Notes under the pieces: model-generated | Database searches by the model: none | Seen by the model: only the letters and a program-made list of their open reading frames with translations | What the model was told of the DNA's origin: nothing | Position numbers and translations under genes: made by a program | NCBI GenBank assembly: GCA_903831255.1 | Contig: CAIKWZ010000052.1 | Coordinates: forward strand, 1-41,109 | Direction: 5' to 3' | Length of the DNA stretch: 41,109 bases | Source: an uncultured Alphaproteobacteria bacterium | GTDB taxonomy: Bacteria; Pseudomonadota; Alphaproteobacteria; Caulobacterales; Hyphomonadaceae | Shown: positions 26,908-35,893 of the stretch, in pieces | Layout of the letters: each line of letters begins with the position of its first letter | Position numbering within the stretch: the first letter of the stretch is position 1

Positions 26908-27453
26908 TCAGGGCGCGGGTATGAACCGCTCCCTGGTCGGAGGAAAGTAAACCGGAGGGAGCGGGCCTGTTTCGCCGCGCAGGAAGGTGACGCGCGTTTC
27001 CAGCGTCAATGACTGTCTGACAGCGAGCGCTTCCTGCAACGCCTTGTAGTCAGGTCCGTCGCCACCCAGAGCTGCAGGATCGCGGGTCGCGCTCCAGTGT
27101 TCGAGGCTGGCGTAGCGCGTCGAGAGGTAGACCTCGTCGTATTCCCTCGCACCGTCGGGTTCTCCGGGAGCTGGAATGACTTCCCACATTCCGACGATCC
27201 GGGCCCCAATCTTCTCATAGAACGGCCAGACCCCTCTCTGGCTCGCCTCCAGAAACTGCGGGAAGCTTCCCTTCCGGATACGAAAGTATCTGAGGGTCAG
27301 GATTTCATCGCCGGTCTGCGCTTCAAGGTGCCGCACAGGGCCCCGCGCTGGAGACGAGTTTGCGTCTGCGGGTGATTTCGGGGTCTGCCCCCATGCAGAA
27401 GCAAGTCCCGACACGATCATGATTGTCGCGAGCGCAACAAGACGCCGTTTCAT
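26908..27453 (-). CDS. Exported NIPSNAP-family protein
   Basis: The ATG at 27453 with GGAGGG 6 nt upstream gives 181 aa, starting with a signal peptide (MKRRLVALATIMIVSGLASAWG). The mature part has the NIPSNAP ferredoxin-like fold pattern: ILTLRYFRIRKGSFPQFLEA, then the IVGMWEV strand and an EYDEVYLSTRYASLEHW segment. NIPSNAP-like proteins in bacteria are small, often exported, and of unclear function. The cytochrome gene lies upstream on the same strand (107-nt gap), and the chemoreceptor gene converges from the left. Confidence 0.82.
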   Translation of the reverse strand: MKRRLVALATIMIVSGLASAWGQTPKSPADANSSPARGPVRHLEAQTGDEILTLRYFRIRKGSFPQFLEASQRGVWPFYEKIGARIVGMWEVIPAPGEPDGAREYDEVYLSTRYASLEHWSATRDPAALGGDGPDYKALQEALAVRQSLTLETRVTFLRGETGPLPPVYFPPTRERFIPAP

Positions 27454-27560
27454 CACGGTCCCTCCAAGCTTCATCCCCAGATTTGGGAGGGCAGGGTAGC
27501 GTCGGGTCCCGCTTTCGATCAATCCACTCCTTCAGGACCCCTTACCGGCGCTTTTCTGGT

Positions 27561-27896
27561 TCAGGGCTGTGACTGGATGGTCTTCAGGTAGGCTACCAGG
27601 TCCGCCGCATGCGTCTCTCCAAAGAAGAACTGAGGCATCTTCAGGTGGGAGATGTGAACAGCGTCGGTCAGGTCTCGCACCAGCTTATCTTCAGGATAAC
27701 GGTCGAGCACCGTTCGCAGGGGTGGGGCTTTGGGATTGGGGCTTTCGCCTGCGGGACCAGCCGCATGGCAGCTGGAGCAAAGATCGTATGCGACCTTCTG
27801 GCCTTCAACCGGGTCGCCGACGGGCGCCGGTGTAGGCCTGCTTGTGCAGGCGCTCAAGGCGAGGCAGGTCAATGAAACGGTCACGATCGAGCGCAT
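27561..27896 (-). CDS. Lipoprotein c-type cytochrome
   Basis: The 111-aa protein carries a lipoprotein signal (MRSIVTVSLTCLALSAC, lipobox LSAC with C17), so it is anchored to a membrane facing the periplasm. The heme-binding motif CSSCH is at 40-44, and M87 in HLKMPQF is the likely sixth iron ligand, giving a class I cytochrome c. The Met follows a short LVRDLTDAVHISH segment as in small electron carriers. It could pass electrons to an oxidase or dehydrogenase not found here. The start has GAGGGA about 9 nt upstream. Confidence 0.9.
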   Translation of the reverse strand: MRSIVTVSLTCLALSACTSRPTPAPVGDPVEGQKVAYDLCSSCHAAGPAGESPNPKAPPLRTVLDRYPEDKLVRDLTDAVHISHLKMPQFFFGETHAADLVAYLKTIQSQP

Positions 27897-28086
27897 GGAG
27901 TGCTTCCCTCAAGAATGCCCCAGAGCTCTCCAGGACCCCTCCCATGTCATAGAAAGCCGATCTGACCGGAAGTTGCGGCAGATCAAAACCATCGTCCGGG
28001 TCTATCCCGCGGGGAGGGACTGGTTCAGGGGAGGGTCCTCGCCTATCTCTTGGGCTTCCGGTGTCGGGATGTATGGGGCGAAGGAC

Positions 28087-29877
28087 ATGAATCTGATCGA
28101 GCGGCTCCGGAGCGACTGGACCTATCTTGACGGGTTCATGCGCCTGACCAAGGGAACGGAAGGGGTTGATCCGGAGGGTCTTTTTTCCATCGCTGACGCC
28201 ATCGAGGCGAGCTGTGACCTTCATTCGTCGCGAGACTTCATCGTGTTCGAGAATGTCGTTCTCACCTATTCCCAGTTTGACCGGCGCGCCAACCAGTTTG
28301 CTCACTGGGGCCTTTCCATCGGGCTGAAGCCTGGCGACTGTGTCGCTCTCTTCATGGATAACCGACCGGATTATATCGCATTCTGGTTCGGCATGGCGAA
28401 GATCGCGGTCCGTACGGCGCTGATCAATTCCAACCTGTCAGGGCCCGGCCTTGCTCATTGTGTGACAATCGCCTCAGCAAAAGCCGCTGTCATGAACGTT
28501 GAGCTGATCGACGCCTTCTCGACAATCGGATCGTCCGTTCTGCTTGAGAAAGGGGCCTGGGCCCTCGGCGAGACGAGGGAGGGGATTGAGGATCTTGGAT
28601 GCGCGATCAACGCCATGCCAATGCATCGCCCTGACCGGCTTGTCCGCGCTGACGTGCGCTCAACGGATACGGCTCTCTATATATACACGTCGGGAACGAC
28701 AGGCCTTCCCAAGGCGGCCCGCATCACGGGCATTCGTGCGAACGGTCTCATGAAGGTCTTCAAGTTCGCCACTCCGGTGCGCGCGGACGATCGTGTCCTT
28801 CAGGCGCTTCCACTCTACCACGCCACCGGGGGGATGTGTGGTGTGGGATCTGTCATCTTCTCCGGGGCGACACTCATCCTGCAGCGCAAGTTTTCCGCCT
28901 CGCAGTTCTGGCGCGAGGCGATCGATACACGGGCGACCCTGATGGTCTATATCGGCGAGCTGTGTCGTTATCTCATGAATCAGCCCCCTTCGAGTCTTGA
29001 GCGCAGTCACTCAATCGTGCGGGCGTTCGGAAACGGTCTTAGACCCGATGTTTGGGAAGAGTTCGTCAAGCGGACCGGCGTTCGTCGTATCGTCGAGTTT
29101 TACGGATCAACCGAGGGTAATGTCTCCTTCTTCAATCTCGATGGCCGGCAGGGGGCTATCGGACGTATTCCGCCTCTTCTCAGCGGACGAATCCAGTCGC
29201 GACTTCTCAGGTTCGATGTTGAGGCCGAGGCGCCCGTCAGGGGTGCGGATGGTCTTTGCATCGAGGCGGCCGTTGATGAGCCCGGTGAGGCGGTGGGCCC
29301 GATCTCTGCGGAAGCCCGGCAGAGGTTTGACGGGTACAATGACGAAGAGCAGACGAAAAAGAAGGTCCTTCGTGATGTCTTTGCGAAGGGCGACATTTGG
29401 TTTCGAACCGGCGATCTCCTGAAGAAAGACCGAGACGGTTATATCTATTTTGTCGACAGGATCGGCGACACCTTCCGGTGGAAGTCGGAGAACGTCTCCA
29501 CGAGCGAAGTTGAGGTCGCCATTTCGTCGATGCCAGGCGTGGAGCACGTCGTGGTCTATGGCGTTCAGACGCCCGGGCATGACGGTCGCGCCGGCATGGC
29601 CGCTATCACAGCGTCAACCCCGATCGATCTTAAGGATCTTCAAGGACACCTGTCCGCCCGCTTGCCATCGTATGCAAGGCCGGTGTTTTTAAGGCTTACC
29701 CCTGAGGTGGAGACCACAGGAACCTTTAAGTATCGAAAAGTGGACCTTGTCCGTCAGGGTTTTGACCCGATGAACATCTCTGATCCTCTCTTTGTTTTCG
29801 ATGCCGAGGCGGGAGGGTATTCTCCAATCGACGGGGAGATGTTCCGAAGGATCTCTGAAGGCTATATGCGCTTTTAG
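28087..29877 (+). CDS. Long-chain acyl-CoA synthetase, fatty-acid-transport-protein type
   Basis: The enzyme activates fatty acids with ATP and CoA. From ATG 28087 (GGGGCG about 7 nt upstream) the protein has 596 aa; ATG 28069 is an alternative, and an open frame further upstream overlaps the cytochrome gene antisense and is rejected. Adenylate-forming motifs: YIYTSGTTGLPKA at 198-210, FYGSTEGN in the middle, and YFVDRIGDTFRWKSENVST with the hinge Asp/Arg. The late GTFKYRKVDLVRQGFDP is the ending typical of FATP/very-long-chain synthetases and carries the catalytic Lys. Substrate range is not deducible. The selO gene follows 30 nt downstream. Confidence 0.9.
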   Translation: MNLIERLRSDWTYLDGFMRLTKGTEGVDPEGLFSIADAIEASCDLHSSRDFIVFENVVLTYSQFDRRANQFAHWGLSIGLKPGDCVALFMDNRPDYIAFWFGMAKIAVRTALINSNLSGPGLAHCVTIASAKAAVMNVELIDAFSTIGSSVLLEKGAWALGETREGIEDLGCAINAMPMHRPDRLVRADVRSTDTALYIYTSGTTGLPKAARITGIRANGLMKVFKFATPVRADDRVLQALPLYHATGGMCGVGSVIFSGATLILQRKFSASQFWREAIDTRATLMVYIGELCRYLMNQPPSSLERSHSIVRAFGNGLRPDVWEEFVKRTGVRRIVEFYGSTEGNVSFFNLDGRQGAIGRIPPLLSGRIQSRLLRFDVEAEAPVRGADGLCIEAAVDEPGEAVGPISAEARQRFDGYNDEEQTKKKVLRDVFAKGDIWFRTGDLLKKDRDGYIYFVDRIGDTFRWKSENVSTSEVEVAISSMPGVEHVVVYGVQTPGHDGRAGMAAITASTPIDLKDLQGHLSARLPSYARPVFLRLTPEVETTGTFKYRKVDLVRQGFDPMNISDPLFVFDAEAGGYSPIDGEMFRRISEGYMRF

Positions 29878-29907
29878 TCTTGCCTCGGATCCGGAGCGGC
29901 TATCTTC

Positions 29908-31341
29908 ATGACAGTAACCGCCTATCGACCGGAGCGCTGCGCTCTCGAGCTTGACGGCCGCTTTCACGCTGTTGTGGCGCCGGCCGATTTTCCGGAACAC
30001 CGTTTGCGCTGGCGTAATGACCGCTGGGCGTCCCGTGTCGGCCTCGGCGCTCTGAGTCACGAAGAGTGGCTCGCCCACTTCGCTCGATTTGCTCCCCTTG
30101 ACGGATCGTTGCCCGCGCCTCTGGCGCTTGCCTACCACGGTCACCAGTTCGGACATTACAATCCCGACCTGGGGGACGGCCGAGGGTTTCTTCATGCGCA
30201 ACTTCGAGATGGAGAGGGGCGTCTTCTGGATCTTGGCACCAAGGGGTCAGGCAAGACGCCGTGGTCTCGCGGCGGTGACGGGCGACTGACCCTCAAGGGT
30301 GGGGTCCGGGAGGTTCTTGCCGCAAGTTATCTCGAGAGCCTTGGCGTCTACACCTCAAAGGGTTTTTCGCTGGTGGAGACCGGTGAGGCGCTTCACAGGC
30401 AGGATGAACCTTCGCCGACACGTTCGTGCGTCTTCGTTCGCCTGTCTCACAGCCATGTTCGTTTCGGAAGTTTTCAGAAGCACGCCTTTGCGAATGATGC
30501 GGACGCGATCGCCAAGCTGGCGAGCTATTCTCTCCGATATCTGTTCCCCGAGGCGTCTGTCCGCGAGGAACGGCCGCCTGTCGTGCATCTGCTCGAAGAG
30601 ACTGTCGCGGCAAGCGCGGATCTCGCCGCCGCCTGGATGGCGGCAGGGTTCGTTCACGGCGTGCTCAATACTGATAATATGGTCGTGACCGGAGAGAGCT
30701 TCGATTATGGACCGTGGCGGTTTCTACCCGTGTCCGATCCGAATTTCACGGCGGCCTATTTCGATACCGCGGGTCGCTATCGGTTCGGTCGCCAGCCGGC
30801 CGTCGTTGCGTGGAATCTCGCTCAGCTCGCGGGATGCTTCAGTCTTGCTGCAGACGCCAGCGATCTGGAGCCCGCTCTTTCGGGGTTTGAGGCACGTTAT
30901 CGCTCATCGTTCCGCCGACAGGTTTTCACACTGCTGGGGGTCGAGCAGCTTTCGGAGGCGGAGGATATCGCGTTTCTGCAGGACTGGTTCGCATGGATGG
31001 GAGGCTGCGGCGCTTCCTGGCCTCAGGTCTTTTTCGACTGGTTCGGGGGAGGCGAGAGTGAGCATCGCGCCTTAGAGGGTCCGTTGGGTGCGCTTTATCG
31101 AAGCGATTCCTTTCGCGACGTGCGCAGGCGTCTGGGCGCCCGTCGTCCGGTGCGGCCGGAGCGTCTGTCGCATCCCTATTTCAGTCGAACTCATCCCGTG
31201 TCGTGTCTCTACGAGGATGTTGAACGAATCTGGGATGCTATCGCCAGAGACGATGACTGGTCGGATTTTTACGCACATATTCAACTGATCGAAGAGGCTG
31301 GCGACGCTCTCGATATCCGCGCCGCCCCCTTCCGCCGATAG
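29908..31341 (+). CDS. selO: SelO-family protein adenylyltransferase (pseudokinase fold)
   Basis: SelO transfers AMP from ATP to hydroxyl groups of proteins and is linked to redox stress. The 477 aa match the family length. Visible motifs are YHGHQFGHYNPDLGDGRG (76-93), KGSGKTPWSRGGDG (112-125), HGVLNTDNM (250-258, with D256 in the catalytic position) and DYGP (266-269, metal binding). Many bacterial SelO proteins lack the eukaryotic selenocysteine; the C-terminus here ends RAAPFRR without Cys. The gene starts 30 nt after the acyl-CoA synthetase gene on the same strand and is probably in its operon. It converges with acs. Confidence 0.93.
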   Translation: MTVTAYRPERCALELDGRFHAVVAPADFPEHRLRWRNDRWASRVGLGALSHEEWLAHFARFAPLDGSLPAPLALAYHGHQFGHYNPDLGDGRGFLHAQLRDGEGRLLDLGTKGSGKTPWSRGGDGRLTLKGGVREVLAASYLESLGVYTSKGFSLVETGEALHRQDEPSPTRSCVFVRLSHSHVRFGSFQKHAFANDADAIAKLASYSLRYLFPEASVREERPPVVHLLEETVAASADLAAAWMAAGFVHGVLNTDNMVVTGESFDYGPWRFLPVSDPNFTAAYFDTAGRYRFGRQPAVVAWNLAQLAGCFSLAADASDLEPALSGFEARYRSSFRRQVFTLLGVEQLSEAEDIAFLQDWFAWMGGCGASWPQVFFDWFGGGESEHRALEGPLGALYRSDSFRDVRRRLGARRPVRPERLSHPYFSRTHPVSCLYEDVERIWDAIARDDDWSDFYAHIQLIEEAGDALDIRAAPFRR

Positions 31342-31376
31342 GCGATCGCCCGTGTTCAGCGTGTTTGTTCACCGCT

Positions 31377-33347
31377 CTAGCGGTTGAGGCGATTGTCGAT
31401 AAGGTCCTGGACAACCGACGGATCAGCGAGAGTCGAGGTGTCGCCCAGGTTCGAAAACTCGTTTTCGGCAATCTTGCGAAGGATTCTCCGCATGATTTTT
31501 CCCGATCTTGTCTTGGGGAGGCCAGGGGCGAACTGGATGTGATCGGGCGAGGCGATCGGACCTATCTCCCGACACACCCACTTGACGAGAGTGTCATTCA
31601 GCCCGGCGTTGGGTGTTTCTCCAGCCATGAGTGACACGTAGGCGTAGATACCCTGACCCTTCACGGCATGGGGGAAGCCGACGACAGCTGCTTCTGCAAC
31701 GCTGGGGTGCGAAACGAGGGCGCTTTCGATCTCGGCGGTTCCCAGCCTGTGACCGGAGACGTTGATGACATCATCAACCCGACCGGTGATCCAATAGTAT
31801 CCATCTTCGTCCCGTCGGCAGCCGTCTCCCGTGAAGTACTTGCCCGGATAAGTGGAGAAGTACGCGTCCACGAAGCGCTTGTGGTCGCCATAGAGGGTGC
31901 GCGCCTGGCCGGGCCAGCTCTCAAGAATGCACAGGTTTCCTGTTGTGGCGCCTTCCAGAACGACGCCCTTGTCGTCGACGAGCTGGGGACGCACCCCGAA
32001 AAACGGGCGTGCTGCTGAGCCGGGCTTGAGGGCATGCGCTCCCGGCAGCGGCGTCATCATCGTCGCTCCCGTCTCGGTCTGCCACCATGTGTCTACGATC
32101 GGGCAGCGCCGTTCTCCGACAACGCGGTGGTACCACTCCCACGCTTCGGGATTAATCGGCTCTCCGACTGACCCGAGAAGCCGCAGAGAGGCGCGGCTGC
32201 TCGAGGTCACGAACTCGTCTCCAGCCCCCATCAGGGAGCGTATGGCTGTGGGCGCCGTGTAGAAGATGTTCACCTTGTGCTTATCGACGGTCTTCCAGAA
32301 ACGCGATGCGTCGGGCCAGGTTGGTATCCCTTCAAACATCACGGTCGTTGCGCCGTTGGCGAGCGGTCCATAGACGATGTACGAATGACCGGTGACCCAT
32401 CCGACATCGGCTGAACACCAGAACACTTCGCCCGGCCTGTAATCGAACACGACTTCATGGGTCAGAGACGCCCATACGAGATAACCGCCGGAGGTGTGCA
32501 GGACCCCTTTTGGCTTGCCTGTCGATCCTGAGGTGTAGAGGATGAACAGCGGATCTTCCGCATTCATGTCTTCGGGAGTGCACTCATCCGTCACAAGGCG
32601 GGCTTCGTCGTCATAGTAGACGTCTCGTCCTGGCGTCATGGCGATGTCCGCACCGGTGCGTCGCACCACGATTACCGATGAGACGCTGCTCGCGCCCCGC
32701 TCGACGGACAGAGCTTCATCGACATTGCGTTTCATGGGGGAAATGCGGCCGCCTCTGACGCCCTCGTCGGCCGTCACGACACACACGGATGCGCAGTCCA
32801 GAATTCGGCCCGCCAGCGCCTCGGGCGAAAAACCGCCGAACACAACGGAGTGCACGGCCCCGATCCTGGCGCAGGCCAGCATGGCGTAGGCGGCTTCAGG
32901 GATCATCGGCATGTAGATCGTTACGCGGTCTCCGCGGCCGACCCCTCGGGCCTTCAGCACATTCGCGAACCGGCAGACGTGGCTGTAGAGCTCGGAATAG
33001 CTGATGTGGCGGGAGACAGACGGGTCGTCACCCTCAAAAATGATGGCTGTTGCGTCCGCTCGCGCAGGCAGGTGTCGATCGATGCAGTTTGCCGATACGT
33101 TGAGGACGCCGTCCTCATACCAGCGTATAGACAGATCCTCGGGATCGCCTGTCGAGGAGATGTCCCAATTGACATTCCTGACCTTCGTGTAGGGGCGTGA
33201 CCAGCGCAGTCTCTTGCCCTGTGCGCGCCAGAACGCCTCCGGATTTTCAATCGAAGCGGCGTACATCTCCTCATATCGCGCAAGATTGACATGGGCTGCG
33301 GCGGCGAACGCCTCTGGAACGGGATAGACTTTGTCCTTCGAGCTCAT
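31377..33347 (-). CDS. acs: Acetyl-CoA synthetase (acetate-CoA ligase)
   Basis: Acs makes acetyl-CoA from acetate, ATP and CoA through acetyl-AMP. The 656 aa are the normal length. Motifs are complete: [19 protein letters not shown] (nucleotide binding), [28 protein letters not shown] with [16 protein letters not shown], and [11 protein letters not shown] at 611-621. K617 in the last motif is the Lys that is reversibly acetylated in this family to switch the enzyme off. AGGAAG lies about 9 nt before the ATG. The fpr gene lies upstream on the same strand with a 199-nt gap, so acs probably also has its own promoter. Confidence 0.97.
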   Translation of the reverse strand: MSSKDKVYPVPEAFAAAAHVNLARYEEMYAASIENPEAFWRAQGKRLRWSRPYTKVRNVNWDISSTGDPEDLSIRWYEDGVLNVSANCIDRHLPARADATAIIFEGDDPSVSRHISYSELYSHVCRFANVLKARGVGRGDRVTIYMPMIPEAAYAMLACARIGAVHSVVFGGFSPEALAGRILDCASVCVVTADEGVRGGRISPMKRNVDEALSVERGASSVSSVIVVRRTGADIAMTPGRDVYYDDEARLVTDECTPEDMNAEDPLFILYTSGSTGKPKGVLHTSGGYLVWASLTHEVVFDYRPGEVFWCSADVGWVTGHSYIVYGPLANGATTVMFEGIPTWPDASRFWKTVDKHKVNIFYTAPTAIRSLMGAGDEFVTSSSRASLRLLGSVGEPINPEAWEWYHRVVGERRCPIVDTWWQTETGATMMTPLPGAHALKPGSAARPFFGVRPQLVDDKGVVLEGATTGNLCILESWPGQARTLYGDHKRFVDAYFSTYPGKYFTGDGCRRDEDGYYWITGRVDDVINVSGHRLGTAEIESALVSHPSVAEAAVVGFPHAVKGQGIYAYVSLMAGETPNAGLNDTLVKWVCREIGPIASPDHIQFAPGLPKTRSGKIMRRILRKIAENEFSNLGDTSTLADPSVVQDLIDNRLNR

Positions 33348-33546
33348 GGGGCGCTTCCTGCGGATTATTCTGAGAACGGGGCGGGTAAAGGGCCGCTCGC
33401 CGCATGCCGGGCACAGTGTCTCAGCCCGAGCCGGGATTCAAGCGGTCGCCTCGGGCCTCCGCAGGCGACATCTCCCGGTTTCTGGGGTGGTGTGTCACCC
33501 CGGGTCCGGTCTGCGTCCCGTCGGCTCGGGTCGTTCGGCGGAGATC

Positions 33547-34350
33547 TCAGCCGACGAAGGCTTTCTCGACCACGAATTGCGCCGGAGAGGCGTTTGAGCC
33601 CTCTGAGAGACCGGCGGCTTCCACGAGGGCGCGGGTGTCGTTGAGCATATCGAGAGAGCCGCATATCATCACGCGGTCCGTCTGCGGGTTCAGCCGGGGG
33701 GCGCCGATCTCGTCAAACAGACGGCCGCTTCGAATGCAGCTGGTGATGCGTTCCTGATTGGGCCATGGCTCCCGCGTCACCGTCGTATAGTGGATCAGGC
33801 GGCCCCGGCTCAGCTCTCCCACCAGCGGGTCCTCGGCCAGGGAGCTGACGATTTCCTGAGCGTAGGCGAGTTCGCCTGCCTCCCTGCAGGTATGCGTCAG
33901 GACGATCTGGGAGAATCGTTCATAGGTTTCAGGGTCTCTGACGATGCTTGCGAAGGGCGCCACGCCTGTGCCGGTTGAAAACAGGTAGAGGCGCTCTCCC
34001 GGGGTCAGGGCGTCGTGCACCAGCGTGCCGACGGACTTTCGACCCAGGAGGACCGTGTCTCCCGGGCGTATCAGCTGAAGGCGGGAGGTCAGCGGTCCAT
34101 TCGGCGCCTTGATCGAGAAAAACTCAAGCTCCTCATCCCATGAGGGACTTGCGATGGAATAGGCCCGCAGGAGCGGCTTTCCTCCGTCTCCTTCGAGACC
34201 GATCATTACGAATTCGCCGGATCGGAAGCGAAACGCCTGCGGCCTTGTTATACGAAAGGAGAACATGCGGTCCGTGAAGTGTCGTACGGAGAGCACCCGT
34301 TCTTCGGTCGGGGCGTTCGGGGATCGGGCGGGTCTGGCTGCGACGTCCAT
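33547..34350 (-). CDS. fpr: Ferredoxin-NADP+ reductase
   Basis: The flavoenzyme exchanges electrons between NADPH and ferredoxin or flavodoxin, often in oxidative stress. In the 267 aa the FAD-binding RAYSIASP, the NADP-binding STGTGVAPFASI and ICGSLDMLND, and the C-terminal FVVEKAFVG are seen. This FVEKAFVG-like ending is the mark of the bacterial FPR subclass. The first 17 residues (Ala/Arg/Pro-rich) are weakly conserved, and the start could be a little downstream. It is divergent from the RND adaptor gene. Confidence 0.95.
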   Translation of the reverse strand: MDVAARPARSPNAPTEERVLSVRHFTDRMFSFRITRPQAFRFRSGEFVMIGLEGDGGKPLLRAYSIASPSWDEELEFFSIKAPNGPLTSRLQLIRPGDTVLLGRKSVGTLVHDALTPGERLYLFSTGTGVAPFASIVRDPETYERFSQIVLTHTCREAGELAYAQEIVSSLAEDPLVGELSRGRLIHYTTVTREPWPNQERITSCIRSGRLFDEIGAPRLNPQTDRVMICGSLDMLNDTRALVEAAGLSEGSNASPAQFVVEKAFVG

Positions 34351-34605
34351 CGGGTGCGACCTGTTGTCTTTTCGCCTGTTCCCTGTGTCCGGGAGGGCGA
34401 TTGCACTGTCGAGCTAATGACCGAGACCTCGATTGGCAACTAAAAGGAGGGTTTAGCGACCCATCACGTCGTGGCGAATTCGCGTCTCTGGGCTTTTTGG
34501 TACCCGAGAGCCCGGAGGTTATCTATAGTGGTACGGAATTCCCGCTGGGGCCGGGGCAAGGCGGCCCTCTCCGGCGAGGGCGGCGCAGAAGAAGGATAAA
34601 GGTCT

Positions 34606-35736
34606 TTGTCGCGTTGGTTGACGATAATCGTCGGCGCAATCGCTCTGCTTGGCGTGTATCTCGGCTTTCGTTCGATGATGCAGGGGCGTGACGCCATCGC
34701 CACAGTTGAGGCGCAGGCTGTTCCAACTCTCGATAAGCCGGTCTCGGGCGGCCGGGCGGCTCGCGACGGCATGCCTGTGGTTGTTCAGAGGTCGGTGGCC
34801 GAAGTGCGACCTCTTTACCTGTCGCTTAGCGGTCGGAGCGAGGCTGCGCGCACCGCCACGGTGAGGTCTGAGGCCAGCGGCGCGATCACATCGGCCCCGG
34901 CGCGGGCGGGGCGCCCGGTCCGCCGAGGGGAGCTCCTGTGCGGCCTGGATGTCGAGGGGTCGGGCGCCCGCATGCGTGAGGCGGAATCCCTGCTCGCGGC
35001 GCGAGAGCTTGATTTCAGGGCGGCTGCCGAGCTGACGGCCAAGGGCTGGGCGTCCGAGGCGCGCCTGGCTTCGGCCAGAGCTAATCTTGAAGGGGCCCGA
35101 GCGGGTCTCGAAGTGGCGAAGATCGAGCTTTCCAAGACCCAGCTCCGTGCGCCTTTTTCCGGTGTTTTTGAGAAGCGTTTGGCAGATATCGGAGATTTTC
35201 TCACTCCGGGCGGCGCTTGCGGCGTTGTGGTCGAGCTTGATCCCATGCTGGTGGTCGCCGAGGCGACGGATAAGACTGTCGGGAGGCTTCGGACCGGTGC
35301 GCGGGCTCGTCTGAGGCTCGCTGACGGGACCGAGGCGCTGGGTCGTGTCAGCTACATCGCCACCACGGCGGATCCTGCGACAAGGACCTATCGGGTCCAG
35401 ATCGAAATGCGCAATCCGGGCGGCGCTATACCGGTCGGCAGGGTCGCCGATGTGAGGATTCAAACGGGAGAGGGCGACGCTCACAAGATTGCCGCCGAAC
35501 TCCTCAGCCTTGACGATCAGGGCCGTATCGGTGTGCGGTATCTCGATGTCGGGGGCGTGGTCAGCTTCCTTCCGGCGGACATTGTTGATGAGACGGCCGA
35601 CGGCGTCTGGATTTCTGGCTTACCCAGAGAAGCGCTGATCGTCGCAGCCGGACAGGAAGCAGTTCGTCCCGGACTGCGGGCTAATCCTGTGTTTGCGGAT
35701 GACAAGGTTTCCGACGACGCACCGTCAGGAAACTGA
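34606..35736 (+). CDS. RND efflux periplasmic adaptor (membrane fusion protein)
   Basis: Adaptors of this family link an inner-membrane RND pump to an outer-membrane channel. The start is a TTG at 34606 with AAGGA about 9 nt upstream. The N-terminal helix (WLTIIVGAIALLGVYLGF) anchors it. Then come the lipoyl-like halves SEASGAITSAPARAGRPVRRGELLCGLD and IELSKTQLRAPFSGVFEKRLADIGDFL, which flank a short helical hairpin (AESLLAARELDFRAAAELTAKG). The beta-barrel part (TYRVQIEM) and membrane-proximal part follow. At 376 aa it is typical, but no RND pump gene follows; the next gene is on the other strand. It may work with a pump encoded elsewhere. Confidence 0.9.
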   Translation: MSRWLTIIVGAIALLGVYLGFRSMMQGRDAIATVEAQAVPTLDKPVSGGRAARDGMPVVVQRSVAEVRPLYLSLSGRSEAARTATVRSEASGAITSAPARAGRPVRRGELLCGLDVEGSGARMREAESLLAARELDFRAAAELTAKGWASEARLASARANLEGARAGLEVAKIELSKTQLRAPFSGVFEKRLADIGDFLTPGGACGVVVELDPMLVVAEATDKTVGRLRTGARARLRLADGTEALGRVSYIATTADPATRTYRVQIEMRNPGGAIPVGRVADVRIQTGEGDAHKIAAELLSLDDQGRIGVRYLDVGGVVSFLPADIVDETADGVWISGLPREALIVAAGQEAVRPGLRANPVFADDKVSDDAPSGN

Positions 35737-35893
35737 TGGTTCCGCGCAGCCGTCCCACTGACTTTATGACGAGAGCTTTTTTCAACGGGCGTCCGGGAAG
35801 GGGGCCCTTTCCCGCTCCGGCGGGCCCGGAGCCTTCAGGGAGCTTCAATTGAGCGCTGATGGCCGGGCGAGGCGCCGGTTCCTGTTCCTGTCG

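Noticed and set aside
27730-28086. N-terminal extension of the acyl-CoA synthetase
   Set aside because: It is antisense to the cytochrome c gene, which has intact lipobox and heme motifs. The family start begins near 28087.
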